NCBI RefSeq assembly: GCF_000611675.1
Contig: NZ_JATV01000008.1
Span: 186,001 to 250,000, forward strand
DNA length: 64,000 nucleotides
Source of the DNA: Flavobacterium succinicans LMG 10402
Lineage (GTDB): Bacteria; Bacteroidota; Bacteroidia; Flavobacteriales; Flavobacteriaceae
Direction: 5' to 3'
Shown piece after piece: positions 9,331 to 16,539 of this stretch (its first letter is position 1; every line of letters begins with the position of its first letter). Under the pieces are notes generated by a model. It ran no database searches. It saw nothing but the letters and a program-made list of their open reading frames with translations, and was not told the origin of the DNA. Made by a program: the position numbers and the translations under genes.

Positions 9331-9407
9331 GTTCTCGATACATTTTCAATACCCTTGCTATCGCAGGGCATAGAAAACACTCGAACTGACAGAGAGGTAT
9401 CGAGGAT
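9331..9407 (+). repeat. REP-like element, 77 bp (full form)
   Basis: Begins GTTCTCGATAC, contains the hairpin ATACCCT-TGCTATCGC-AGGGCAT and the core ACTCGAACTGAC, and ends GTATCGAG, an inverted copy of the start. It is the same length as, and nearly identical to, the element at 10003-10079. Confidence 0.7.
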
Positions 9408-9424
9408 GTTCGGTTTCAGAAAGG

Positions 9425-9476
9425 GTTCTCGATATGATTTGAAAAGCTATCGCATTTCCAATCTACTCGAACTGAC
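9425..9476 (+). repeat. REP-like element, 52 bp, upstream flank of GIY-YIG gene
   Basis: Starts GTTCTCGATATGATTTG and ends CTACTCGAACTGAC. It matches 9814-9865 at 49 of 52 positions in the same orientation. The two copies bracket the GIY-YIG gene as direct repeats. Confidence 0.75.
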
Positions 9477-9532
9477 GCTAGGAGGTGTCGAAGGAGTTAG
9501 TTGTTTATAGAAACTGTTTTATAAATAATCTC

Positions 9533-9826
9533 ATGAAACTGTCTTATGTTTATATTCTAAAATGCGCGGATGGTAGTTATTATACTGGCGTTACCAGTAA
9601 TTTGACTCAAAGGGTATTTAGGCATAACACAGCTTATTATCCAGATTGCTACACTGCTAACAGAAGACCACTTGAACTTGTTTTTTATTGTGAGTTTACA
9701 GATATTACTGTAGCAATTGAAAAAGAAAAACAGATAAAAAAATGGTCCAGAGCCAAAAAAGAGGCATTAATTAATGGTGATTTTGAAGCCTTGGTAAATC
9801 TGGCCAAGAAAAAGTTCTCGATATGA
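9533..9826 (+). CDS. small GIY-YIG nuclease family protein
   Basis: A 97-residue single-domain GIY-YIG protein. VYI (6-8) and YTG (17-19) replace the GIY and YIG triplets, followed by Arg27 and the metal-binding Glu63 (AIEKEKQIKKWSR). The frame is open from GTG 9485, but ATG 9533 begins directly before the conserved LSYVYILKC strand and gives the usual family length. Homologues are frequent singletons in Bacteroidota with no assigned substrate. The last codons (KFSI and TGA) lie inside a 52-bp repeat that also occurs upstream of the gene, so the stop codon is supplied by the repeat. It is unrelated in function to manC or the downstream lipid-carrier enzyme. Confidence 0.85.
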   Translation: MKLSYVYILKCADGSYYTGVTSNLTQRVFRHNTAYYPDCYTANRRPLELVFYCEFTDITVAIEKEKQIKKWSRAKKEALINGDFEALVNLAKKKFSI

Positions 9827-9865
9827 TTTGAAAAGTTCTCGTATTTCCAATCTACTCGAACTGAC
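9814..9865 (+). repeat. REP-like element, 52 bp, downstream flank of GIY-YIG gene
   Basis: Direct copy of 9425-9476 with three differences clustered in the middle. It overlaps the last 13 bases of the GIY-YIG coding sequence, including the TGA. Confidence 0.75.
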
Positions 9866-9926
9866 CCCTCGATAAAAACTCGGGGCAGGCTTTAGGGGAA
9901 AGCCAGACGATCTTAAAAGCATAAGC

Positions 9927-10155
9927 GTCAGTTCGAGTGATTTTAGGAAAATGCGGTTAGCTTTTTCATAAAATTGTATCGAGAACGTTTGGGTACAAAG
10001 TCGTTCTCGATACATTTTCAATACCCTTGCTATCGCAGGGCATAGAAAACACTCGAACTGACAGAGAGGTATCGAGAACATTTGGTAGCAGCGTCGTTCT
10101 CTATACATTTTCTATACCCTTGCTATCGCTGGGCATAGAAAACACTCGAACTGAC
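9927..10155 (+). repeat. cluster of three REP-like elements in both orientations
   Basis: 9927-9986 is an inverted copy (GTCAGTTCGAGT to GTATCGAGAAC). 10003-10079 is a full 77-bp copy with perfect 11-bp terminal inverted repeats (GTTCTCGATAC and GTATCGAGAAC). 10096-10155 is a further forward copy ending ACTCGAACTGAC. The inverted pair also forms a 12-bp perfect palindrome, GTATCGAGAACG and CGTTCTCGATAC, around a 14-nt loop. With the flanking elements this accounts for nearly all of the 365-base stretch 9827-10191; no gene is seen there. Confidence 0.7.
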
Positions 10156-10191
10156 GAGTAGCAATTATAAACTAAAATCTATTTAAAAAAA

Positions 10192-11139
10192 ATGATATAT
10201 TTAGTATTCTGTACCGTTCTGCTTCTAGTAGAACTTTTTTATTTTAAGATTGCGGATCGGTTCAATATTATCGATAAGCCTAATTTGCGCTCATCGCATA
10301 CGCAGATTACCTTGCGCGGGGGTGGGATTTTGTTTCCTATAGCGGTGCTGCTTGGTTTTGGGATGGGGTATGTGAGTTGGGCTTTGGCCTTGGCTGTGCT
10401 ACTAGTGGCTGTCGTGAGTTTTGTGGATGATATACGTCCGTTGTCGCAGTTACCACGTTTGCTTGCGCATCTGTTGGCGATTGGTTTGGTGTTGTATGAT
10501 TTGCAGCTCCTCTCCTTCGGGTGGTGGCTATTGCCTGTAGTTGGGGTACTGGTTATTGGTTGGACGAATGCTTTCAATTTTATGGATGGGATCAATGGGA
10601 TTACGGTGTTATATGCATTAGTAAGTTTGGTCTCTTTTCGCTACTTGCCAACATTAGCTGCTGATATCCCCATGCTTGAGCTAATGGCTATAGCTTGTTT
10701 GGTGTTTGCCTTTTTTAATTTGAGAAAACGCGCTAAAACTTTTGCAGGGGACGTAGGGAGTGTAGCGATGGCTTTGTTTTTGGGCTATTATATGGTCAAA
10801 TTGATCCTTTCCACGCAACAAATAGGCTATTTGCTTTTCTTTGCTGTGTATGGTATCGATGCGGTACTGACCATAGTGAATCGCTTACGCAAAAAAGAGA
10901 ATATTTTAGAAGCGCACCGTTCGCATTTGTATCAGTATCTGGCCAATGAAAAGAGATTGCCTCATGTGGGAGTAGCTATTGGGTATGCTTTGGTGCAGTT
11001 AGGGATTAATTTGCTAACCGTATTTTTAATCGAAAAACAACTCATGACTATGGGTGTTTTTGTGTTGGTGTTAGGGGTGATGACTGGGGTGTATTTGGGG
11101 ATAAGGTATTGGGCAACTAAAAAAAGTTTAGTCGGTTAA
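10192..11139 (+). CDS. WecA/WbpL-like undecaprenyl-phosphate sugar-1-phosphate transferase
   Basis: A polytopic inner-membrane enzyme (315 residues, about ten hydrophobic segments) of the MraY/WecA superfamily, starting glycan assembly by moving HexNAc-1-phosphate from a UDP-sugar to undecaprenyl phosphate. Conserved sites: Asp79-Asp80 (FVDDIRPLSQLPRL), NAFNFMDGINGI (126-137), AGDVGS (185-190) and HRSHLYQ (242-248). WbpL/WreU-type members use UDP-FucNAc or UDP-QuiNAc, which agrees with the fnl genes and the reductase upstream. A second, unrelated initiating enzyme (WcaJ/WbaP type) lies at 56040. Confidence 0.85.
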   Translation: MIYLVFCTVLLLVELFYFKIADRFNIIDKPNLRSSHTQITLRGGGILFPIAVLLGFGMGYVSWALALAVLLVAVVSFVDDIRPLSQLPRLLAHLLAIGLVLYDLQLLSFGWWLLPVVGVLVIGWTNAFNFMDGINGITVLYALVSLVSFRYLPTLAADIPMLELMAIACLVFAFFNLRKRAKTFAGDVGSVAMALFLGYYMVKLILSTQQIGYLLFFAVYGIDAVLTIVNRLRKKENILEAHRSHLYQYLANEKRLPHVGVAIGYALVQLGINLLTVFLIEKQLMTMGVFVLVLGVMTGVYLGIRYWATKKSLVG

Positions 11140-11632
11140 TCGGTTAATTGTTTGAGGTTGTTTAAAAGTTTAAGGTTTAAAAGTTTAAGGTTTAAAAGTT
11201 TAATCTGTGTTTAACCGCGAAGTTCGCAAAGGATTACGCAAGGGTAGCGAAGGGTGTTTATAGTTTATTGTTTATAGTTTATTGTTCATTGTTTAAAATT
11301 GTTTAAAGTTTAAGTTTGAACCGGGAAGTTCGCAAAGGGTGATTGTTTTTTGTGGTTTATGGTTTAATGTTGTTTAAAAGTTTAATTGGTGTTTAACCGC
11401 GAAGTTCGCAAAGGATTACGCAAGGTTCGCTAAGGGAGTATTCAGTGATCAGTTGGAAAGTGATCAGGGGATTTTTTTTGGTTTTACTTCAGCCGTTAAT
11501 GGATGCGATAACAAGAAATTACAATTAAAAAATTATAAATTCAAAAGTTTAACCGCAAGGTTCGCAAAGTGCGCTAGGATAAATTTCAATAAAAAAGTTC
11601 TAAACTAAACGCAAAAAAAGACTCATTTTAGG
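11140..11632. other. gene-free, repeat-rich intergenic DNA
   Basis: No credible frame. Short words recur: GTTTAAGGTTTAAAA in near-tandem at about 11161-11200, and the word ACCGCGAAGTTCGCAAAGG at about 11213 and 11396 with decayed versions near 11320 and 11550. The same words return at 12520 and 12650. Confidence 0.5.
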
Positions 11633-11826
11633 GTACTACTCCAATGTCATTGAGTTAAGAGATCTTAGATTGAAGATTAACGATTCTTGATTTTAGATTT
11701 TAGAGCAAGTGAGTAAAATTATGTGATTTTAAGCATCTTACACATCAGTAATCAGAAATCGTTAATCAAAAATCAGCAATCATTTTATGATTTAATCCTT
11801 AACTTAATGACGTTGTGTACTACTCC
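11633..11826. mobile_element. MITE-like foldback element with possible target duplication
   Basis: GTACTACTCC occurs as a direct repeat at 11633-11642 and 11817-11826. Just inside are terminal inverted repeats AATGTCATTGAGTTAAG (11643-11659) and CTTAACTTAATGACGTT (11798-11814), 15 of 17 matching. A second inverted pair, GATTAACGATT (11675-11685) and AATCGTTAATC (11757-11767), lies deeper. The element is about 170 bp and non-coding. On the right a GT dinucleotide separates the inverted repeat from the direct repeat. No parent transposase is visible in the window. Confidence 0.5.
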
Positions 11827-11927
11827 CCTATTGAAATCAAAGATTCAACGACTTCAAAATAAGTAAATGTAGTGAGTTAGAAGGTTGAGTGGTGTGTTCG
11901 TTATTAGTAGGAGTTAGAAATAAAAAA

Positions 11928-12392
11928 ATGAAACTACAAATGGAAATGACAAAGAAAATACCTCGACTAATCGAAGGAGGCATCCATACCGATCACAGAG
12001 GACAAATTTCGTTTGTGAATGGAATGGTCTTTGAGGATATTGTTCGGTTTTACATCATTAGTAATTCGGAAGAACACCCCTTACGCGCTTGGCAAGGACA
12101 CAAAATTGATAACAAGTTTTTTTATTGTGTACAAGGTGGGATTCGGGTGCATTATGTAAAGGTAGATGATTGGGCATCACCTTCAAAAGATTTAAAAGTA
12201 GAAAGTGTGGTACTCCGAGCTACTGAAAGCAATGTGCTTCATATTCCTGAAGGCTATGCCAATGCTATTGAGTCCTTAGAACCGGGCTCTAAATTAATTT
12301 CTTTTTCGACCTTGCCTTTGGACCGAACGCATGAGGATGATGTGCGGTTTCCCATGGAGATGTGGGAGATTGAAGATAAATTGAAAGATTGA
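11928..12392 (+). CDS. RmlC/WxcM-like cupin sugar epimerase or isomerase
   Basis: A 154-residue single cupin. Motifs: IHTDHRGQISF (19-29), RAWQGHK (53-59), FFYCVQGGIRVHYVK (64-78) and VLHIPEGYANAI (103-114). The pattern resembles small RmlC/WxcM/FdtA-type enzymes that epimerise or isomerise 4-keto nucleotide sugars; the substrate is unknown. ATG 11928 is preferred over an in-frame GTG at 11889 because the conserved part begins soon after it. It stands alone between repeat-rich gaps and is a paralogue of the dead gene at 2929-3356, so it may be the surviving copy of that function. Confidence 0.72.
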   Translation: MKLQMEMTKKIPRLIEGGIHTDHRGQISFVNGMVFEDIVRFYIISNSEEHPLRAWQGHKIDNKFFYCVQGGIRVHYVKVDDWASPSKDLKVESVVLRATESNVLHIPEGYANAIESLEPGSKLISFSTLPLDRTHEDDVRFPMEMWEIEDKLKD

Positions 12393-12450
12393 AAGATTGA
12401 AAGATTGGTTGCTTTTCATTAGGAAAAGTATATTGCATTCGTTTCAGAAG

Positions 12451-12488
12451 AACCCTTTTTGAGTTTTGGACTCTAAAAGGGTTTTTTG
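12451..12488 (+). terminator. intrinsic terminator after the cupin gene
   Basis: Stem AACCCTTTTTGAGT (12451-12464) pairs with ACTCTAAAAGGGTT (12470-12483) with one T:T mismatch, followed by a run of T. It lies 58 bp after the cupin stop. Confidence 0.8.
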
Positions 12489-12788
12489 TTTGTTGTTTAT
12501 GGTTTGTTGTTTTAGATTTAACCGCGAAGTTCGCAAGGGGTTACGCAAGGGGCGCAAAGGGTGGTTGTTGTTTGTGGTTTAAGGGTTAACTGCGAGGACG
12601 CTAAGGCGAGAAGGTTGTTTGTTGTTTATGGTTTGTTGTTCATGGTTTAACCGCGAAGTTCACAAAGGATTACGCGATGGACGCAATGCGTTGAGGATGT
12701 CCACAAATGCGATAATTTTATAGTGAGTGGGCTAAATCCTATTCCATTGTTAAGCTGATGAATGGATCAGAGCGCACGAATTTTTTTA
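12489..12788. other. gene-free intergenic DNA with repeat words
   Basis: Contains decayed ACCGCGAAGTTCGCAAGG and TTACGCAAGG words and GTTTGTTGTTTATGGTT stretches. No frame, RNA or promoter is recognisable. Confidence 0.5.
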
Positions 12789-12826
12789 AACCCTTTCTGA
12801 GTTTTAGACTCTGAAAGGTTTTTTTG
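12789..12826. terminator. hairpin terminator at the 3-prime end of the minus-strand gene
   Basis: AACCCTTTCTGAGT (12789-12802) pairs with ACTCTGAAAGGTT (12808-12820) and is followed by T8 on the plus strand. It lies 7 bp beyond the stop of the minus-strand gene at 12833, so it can insulate both directions. It belongs to the CTTTCTGAGT hairpin family also seen at 19659 and 19918. Confidence 0.65.
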
Positions 12827-12832
12827 TTGGAG

Positions 12833-13666
12833 TTAGGAAAATGTAAATGGGGGTTTTAAATTTAGGGTTAGGGTTTCTTCTGGGGCTAAGGTAGATTCCT
12901 GGTGATGTTCTGGAAAATAGTGATAGTGAACCAAGGTGGCTGTGTTGTGTTTGCGGTGTAATGGGAGGTGTTTGCTACCTTGTTGTTTCGAGAATCCAAT
13001 AAACAAAAAAGTGAGGTGGAGGTCTTCCTCTGAAGGAGGAGTGACGGTTATGGTGATGTCTTGTGGGATAGTGGTTTTCGAGAAGAATTGCGCTTCACCA
13101 TAGTGTGTGGTAAAGTGATTTGTGGCGATGTTCCAATTGGCGATGGCCAAATTGAAAGTCACATGTGTAGCGTCTGAAGGCCAATCGATGTCGGTTTCCA
13201 TCACACACCCCGGAAAACAAAAGCTATGGTCTTTGATTTCCCATTTTTTAGGTGCCAGTACTTTAGGGAGGGGACGCAATTTGTTGCTTTCAAAACCTAG
13301 AAGCAGTTCTTGACCATACTTGGATTTGATGCCTTCGGTTACCAATCGTTCCCCGCGTTTTCGATGAAGATCTTCTTTTAGAATTTCAAAAAGGAGTTTG
13401 TTGGATCGCCCTGCAAAACTACCATCTTTGGCGTTTTTGTTGAACAGGTATACTATTCTTTGGAATGTTTTGGCAATGACGACACTTTGTCCAAATTCGA
13501 CACTCTGCATGCGTACGTTGTGATAAATTGGTAGTGTCCAATATTTTTCGGAGGTCATGGAAGATGTTGCTTTCTCCCGAGCCCGATTGATGTTGTCCTG
13601 ATCTACATAAAAGTTGGTGTCATGGAGGGTGCCTTCAATTTGAAAAGGAGCGATTATTCTTGCCAT
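12833..13666 (-). CDS. uncharacterised Bacteroidota protein, 277 aa
   Basis: I do not recognise a characterised function. The N-terminus (IAPFQIEGTLHDTNFYVDQD, 4-23, then RAREKATSS) weakly resembles a widespread Bacteroidota family of about 270 residues that begins with a KGTIGGISFYK-like motif and continues with REKGG. The middle has RSNKLLFEILKEDLHRKRGER. The C-terminal third looks beta-rich (HVTFNLAIANWNI, DITITVTPP). There is no signal peptide or membrane segment. It is the only minus-strand gene before 57 kb and is framed by terminator-like hairpins and repeat arrays, so it looks like an isolated accessory gene. Confidence 0.6.
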   Translation of the reverse strand: MARIIAPFQIEGTLHDTNFYVDQDNINRAREKATSSMTSEKYWTLPIYHNVRMQSVEFGQSVVIAKTFQRIVYLFNKNAKDGSFAGRSNKLLFEILKEDLHRKRGERLVTEGIKSKYGQELLLGFESNKLRPLPKVLAPKKWEIKDHSFCFPGCVMETDIDWPSDATHVTFNLAIANWNIATNHFTTHYGEAQFFSKTTIPQDITITVTPPSEEDLHLTFLFIGFSKQQGSKHLPLHRKHNTATLVHYHYFPEHHQESTLAPEETLTLNLKPPFTFS

Positions 13667-13744
13667 ATTTTTTTTATTGCAAGATATTGAAAATTATTTT
13701 TCGGTTTTCTATTGTTGTCATTTTTGAACACAAAAGGGCATGAA

Positions 13745-14560
13745 TTTTACTATGGGTTAAGTGAAACAGCGAAGATGCAAGGCCGCAAAGCGTTGTTTGA
13801 AAGGATGGCCACGAATGCACGAATGCTTTTTTGAAAAGATGGTTGGTGTTGAACCGCTAAGACGCAAGGACGCAAAGAGTTGTTTGAAGGGGTGGCCACG
13901 AATGCACGAATGCTTTTTTGAAAAGATGGTGGGTAGTTGAACCGCGATTTTTTGAAAAGTTTGTGCGTGATTGAACCGCAAAGACGCAAGGGCGCAAAGA
14001 GTTGTTTGAGGTGATGGCCACGAATGGGCGAATTGTTTTTGAAAAGTTTGTGGAATGGGACGCGGATGGAGACGGATGTAGCGGATGGTCGCAGATTTTT
14101 TTGAAAAGAGGGTGGGTAAGGATGGCTACGAAGGCACGAATTGTTTTTGAAAAGATGGTGGGTAGTTGAACCGCGAAGACGCAAGGACGCAAAGAGTTGT
14201 TTGAAAGGATGGCCACGAATGTACGAATGCTTTTTTGAAAAGATGGTTGGTAGTTGAACCGCTAAGACGCAAGGACGCAAAGAGTTGTTTGATAAGATGG
14301 CCACGAATGCACGAATGTTTTTTTTGTAAAGATGGTGAGGGAATTACCGCAAATGCGCAAATTGTTTTTTGAAAAGATGGTGGGTAGTTGAACCGCGAAG
14401 ACGCAAGGACGCAAAGGGTTGTTCGAAGGGGTGGCCACGAATGCAAGAATGCTTTTTTGAAAAGGTGGTGGGTAGTTGAACCGCGATGACGCAAGGGCGC
14501 AAAGAGTTGTTTGGAGGGATGGCCATGAATGCACGAATTGTTTTTGAACCACGAACAAAT
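13745..14560 (+). repeat. long degenerate tandem array, unit about 87 bp
   Basis: Two alternating blocks make the unit: an ACCGCGAAGACGCAAGG / ACGCAAAGAGTTGTTTG block and an ATGGCCACGAATGCACGAAT / GCTTTTTTGAAAAGATGG block. The second block recurs at about 13807, 13894, 14016, 14211, 14300, 14433 and 14520; spacings of 87-89 bp are common. Some units are truncated or hold an inserted GACGCGGATGGAGACGG block. Long frames on the minus strand are a by-product of the repeat and are not genes. The array fills the gene-free stretch 13667-14629. Confidence 0.75.
13948..14170 (+). repeat. large direct duplication, copy 1
   Basis: Nearly identical to 15140-15362 at a constant offset of 1192 bp. Only one difference was noticed (GCAG versus GCGG) in the first 211 bases. 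The two copies flank the broken rfbC. Confidence 0.8.
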
Positions 14561-14595
14561 AACCATAAACTTTATATTATTTAACCATTAACCTC

Positions 14596-14625
14596 TTTCA
14601 TTTCTTAAATAAAAATATAAATTTG
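14596..14625 (+). promoter_or_regulatory. candidate promoter for rfbC
   Basis: TTTC (14596-14599), 18 bp, then TAAATTTG (14618-14625), a perfect TAnnTTTG -7 box. Transcription would start almost at the ATG (14630), giving a leaderless or near-leaderless message, so either the box or the start codon may be wrong. Confidence 0.35.
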
Positions 14626-14629
14626 CGGC

Positions 14630-15090
14630 ATGAATTTAGAAGCAACATTTATCAAAGATTTAGTAGTGCTAACCCCCGATGTTTTTGAAGACAGTCGCGG
14701 GTATTTTTTTGAAGGCTACAATAAAAACAAAATGAATACCCTTGGTATTACCATTGATTTTGTGCAAGATAACCAATCGTTTTCTCAAAAGGGGACCTTG
14801 AGAGGCTTGCATTACCAAAATCCACCTTTTGCACAAACCAAGTTGGTGCGTGTCTTGCATGGTGAGATTATGGATGTGGCTGTTGATCTGAGAAGAGATT
14901 CTCCTACTTATGGGCAACATTTTTTTTTTTGTACAAATGTGATCAGTTTTATAACAAAGCCAGTGAAGGAGGGATTCGTTTTGATGATCTTACACTCAAT
15001 ATTGATTGGGGCATGGATTTGAAGGAAGCTATTGTGTCGGATAAGGATTTGATTTTGCCTGATTTTGCTACTTGTAATAGTCAGTTTTAG
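14630..15090 (+). pseudogene. rfbC: dTDP-4-dehydrorhamnose 3,5-epimerase, inactivated by internal deletion
   Basis: Residues 1-98 are normal RmlC: DSRGYFFEGYN (21-31), LRGLHYQNPPFAQTKLVRV (57-75) with catalytic His61, and MDVAVDLRRDSPTYGQHF (81-98). The frame then enters a run of 11 T (14920-14930) and goes out of register. In another frame the C-terminal part resumes as YKCDQFYNKASEGG and continues to TAG at 15088-15090. About 30 codons between QHF and YKCD, including the expected RGFAHGF block, are missing. The expressed frame would end at 15022 with 32 unrelated residues. A working dTDP-rhamnose route would need another rmlC. Confidence 0.85.
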
Positions 15091-15112
15091 GGAAAAGTGT
15101 TGATCATTGCGG

Positions 15113-15560
15113 TTGAGAAAGGCCACGAATGCACGAATGTTTTTTGAAAAGTTTGTGCGTGATTGAACCGCAAAGACGCAAGGGCGCAAAGAGTTGTTTG
15201 AGGTGATGGCCACGAATGGGCGAATTGTTTTTGAAAAGTTTGTGGAATGGGACGCGGATGGAGACGGATGTAGCGGATGGTCGCGGATTTTTTTGAAAAG
15301 AGGGTGGGTAAGGATGGCTACGAAGGCACGAATTGTTTTTGAAAAGATGGAGGGTAGTTTAACCGCAATGACGCAAAGAGTTGTTTGAAGGGATGGTGAT
15401 GAAGGCCGAATGTTTTTTTAAAGATGGTGGGTGGATTACCGCAAATTACTTCGTCTGTTCGCTATCGCTCGGGTCGCAAATTGTTTTGAAAAGTTTGTGG
15501 GTGGTTGAACCGCTAAGGCGCAAGGGCGCAAAGAGTTGTTGGAGGGTATGGCCACGAATG
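15113..15560 (+). repeat. second repeat array, including duplication copy 2 (15140-15362)
   Basis: Same two-block unit as 13745-14560. 15140-15362 is the second copy of the 1192-bp-offset duplication. Near 15440-15482 a CGCAAATTACTTCGTCTG block with TATCGCTC appears; the same block recurs at about 19970-20005. With the short flanks this covers the gene-free 15091-15634. Confidence 0.75.
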
Positions 15561-15634
15561 GAGGATTTGTCCCTATGCAAGGATTACTTTTAACTAATTA
15601 CTAAGGACTAACCACTAAGTACTAAAAAAAATAT

Positions 15635-16489
15635 ATGAAAAAAATATTAATTACAGGAGGCAATGGGCAGTTGGGATCTGAGTTAGGTGTTTTGTCAAAA
15701 ACATATGCTCAATATGATTGGATTTTTACCGATTACCAAGAATTGGATTTGTGTGATCTAGACCATCTAGAGGGGCGATTATCTAGCATCAAACCAGATT
15801 ATATTATCAATTGTGCGGCGCATACGGCTGTTGATAAGGCAGAGTCGGAATTTGAATTGTCGGATGTATTGAATCATCAAGCGGTTGCAGTTATGGCGCA
15901 ATGGAGTGCGGTGAACGATTGTAAGTTGATCCATATTTCAACAGATTATGTATTTGACGGAACGGCAGCTACTCCATTAACGGAATCTGCTCCTACTGGA
16001 CCAATAAATGTATATGGTCAAACCAAGTTATCGGGAGAAAAAGCGTGCATGGACGCCAATCCAGCAGCTATTATTATCAGAACCTCTTGGGTATATTCTA
16101 GTTTTGGTGCCAATTTTGTCAAAACGATGTCGCGTTTGATGCAAGAACGCGATAGTTTGAATGTAGTCAACGATCAAATCGGAAGTCCAACTTATGCCGC
16201 CGACTTGGCTCAAGCGATACTAACCATTATTACCCATTCTAACTGGGAGGCAGGGATCTATCATTTTTCCAATGAAGGTGAAATCAGTTGGTATGAATTT
16301 GCTCTGGCTATCCAAGAAATCGGGGGCTTTGATTGTACTGTTAGCGGTATTCCTTCTTCAGCTTATCCTACCCCTGCTGCACGACCAAAATATTCTTTAT
16401 TGGATAAAAGTAAAATTAAAGCTACTTTTGGTGTGCTTGTTCCAGAATATCGGGAGAGTCTAAAGCGTTGTATACGGCTTTTGAAGTAG
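15635..16489 (+). CDS. rfbD: dTDP-4-dehydrorhamnose reductase
   Basis: Last step of dTDP-L-rhamnose synthesis: NAD(P)H reduction of dTDP-4-keto-L-rhamnose. An SDR of 284 residues with GGNGQLG (8-14), INCAAHTAVDKAE (58-70), ISTDYVFDG (101-109), the catalytic Tyr127-x3-Lys131 (YGQTK) and RTSWVYS downstream. Length and motifs are normal. rfbA follows 50 bp later, whereas rfbC upstream is broken and rfbB is absent from the window, so the pathway is incomplete as seen. The intact frame suggests recent loss of rfbC or complementation from elsewhere. Confidence 0.92.
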   Translation: MKKILITGGNGQLGSELGVLSKTYAQYDWIFTDYQELDLCDLDHLEGRLSSIKPDYIINCAAHTAVDKAESEFELSDVLNHQAVAVMAQWSAVNDCKLIHISTDYVFDGTAATPLTESAPTGPINVYGQTKLSGEKACMDANPAAIIIRTSWVYSSFGANFVKTMSRLMQERDSLNVVNDQIGSPTYAADLAQAILTIITHSNWEAGIYHFSNEGEISWYEFALAIQEIGGFDCTVSGIPSSAYPTPAARPKYSLLDKSKIKATFGVLVPEYRESLKRCIRLLK

Positions 16490-16539
16490 TTATCGGTTAT
16501 CTTACTACTTAATTCATAGTACTTAATACAAAAACAAAA

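Noticed and set aside
13745..14560. CRISPR array
   Set aside because: The intervals between the repeated blocks are themselves repeats, unit lengths vary and no cas gene is present.
13750..14566. Several long overlapping minus-strand frames (up to 184 codons) rich in RGHPFKQLFA and THHLFKK
   Set aside because: They are translations of the 87-bp repeat units, occur in more than one frame at once, change frame at unit borders and have no start context or family match.
15194..15593. Plus-strand frames across the second repeat array
   Set aside because: Same repeat sequence read on the other strand; low-complexity, no homologous domain.
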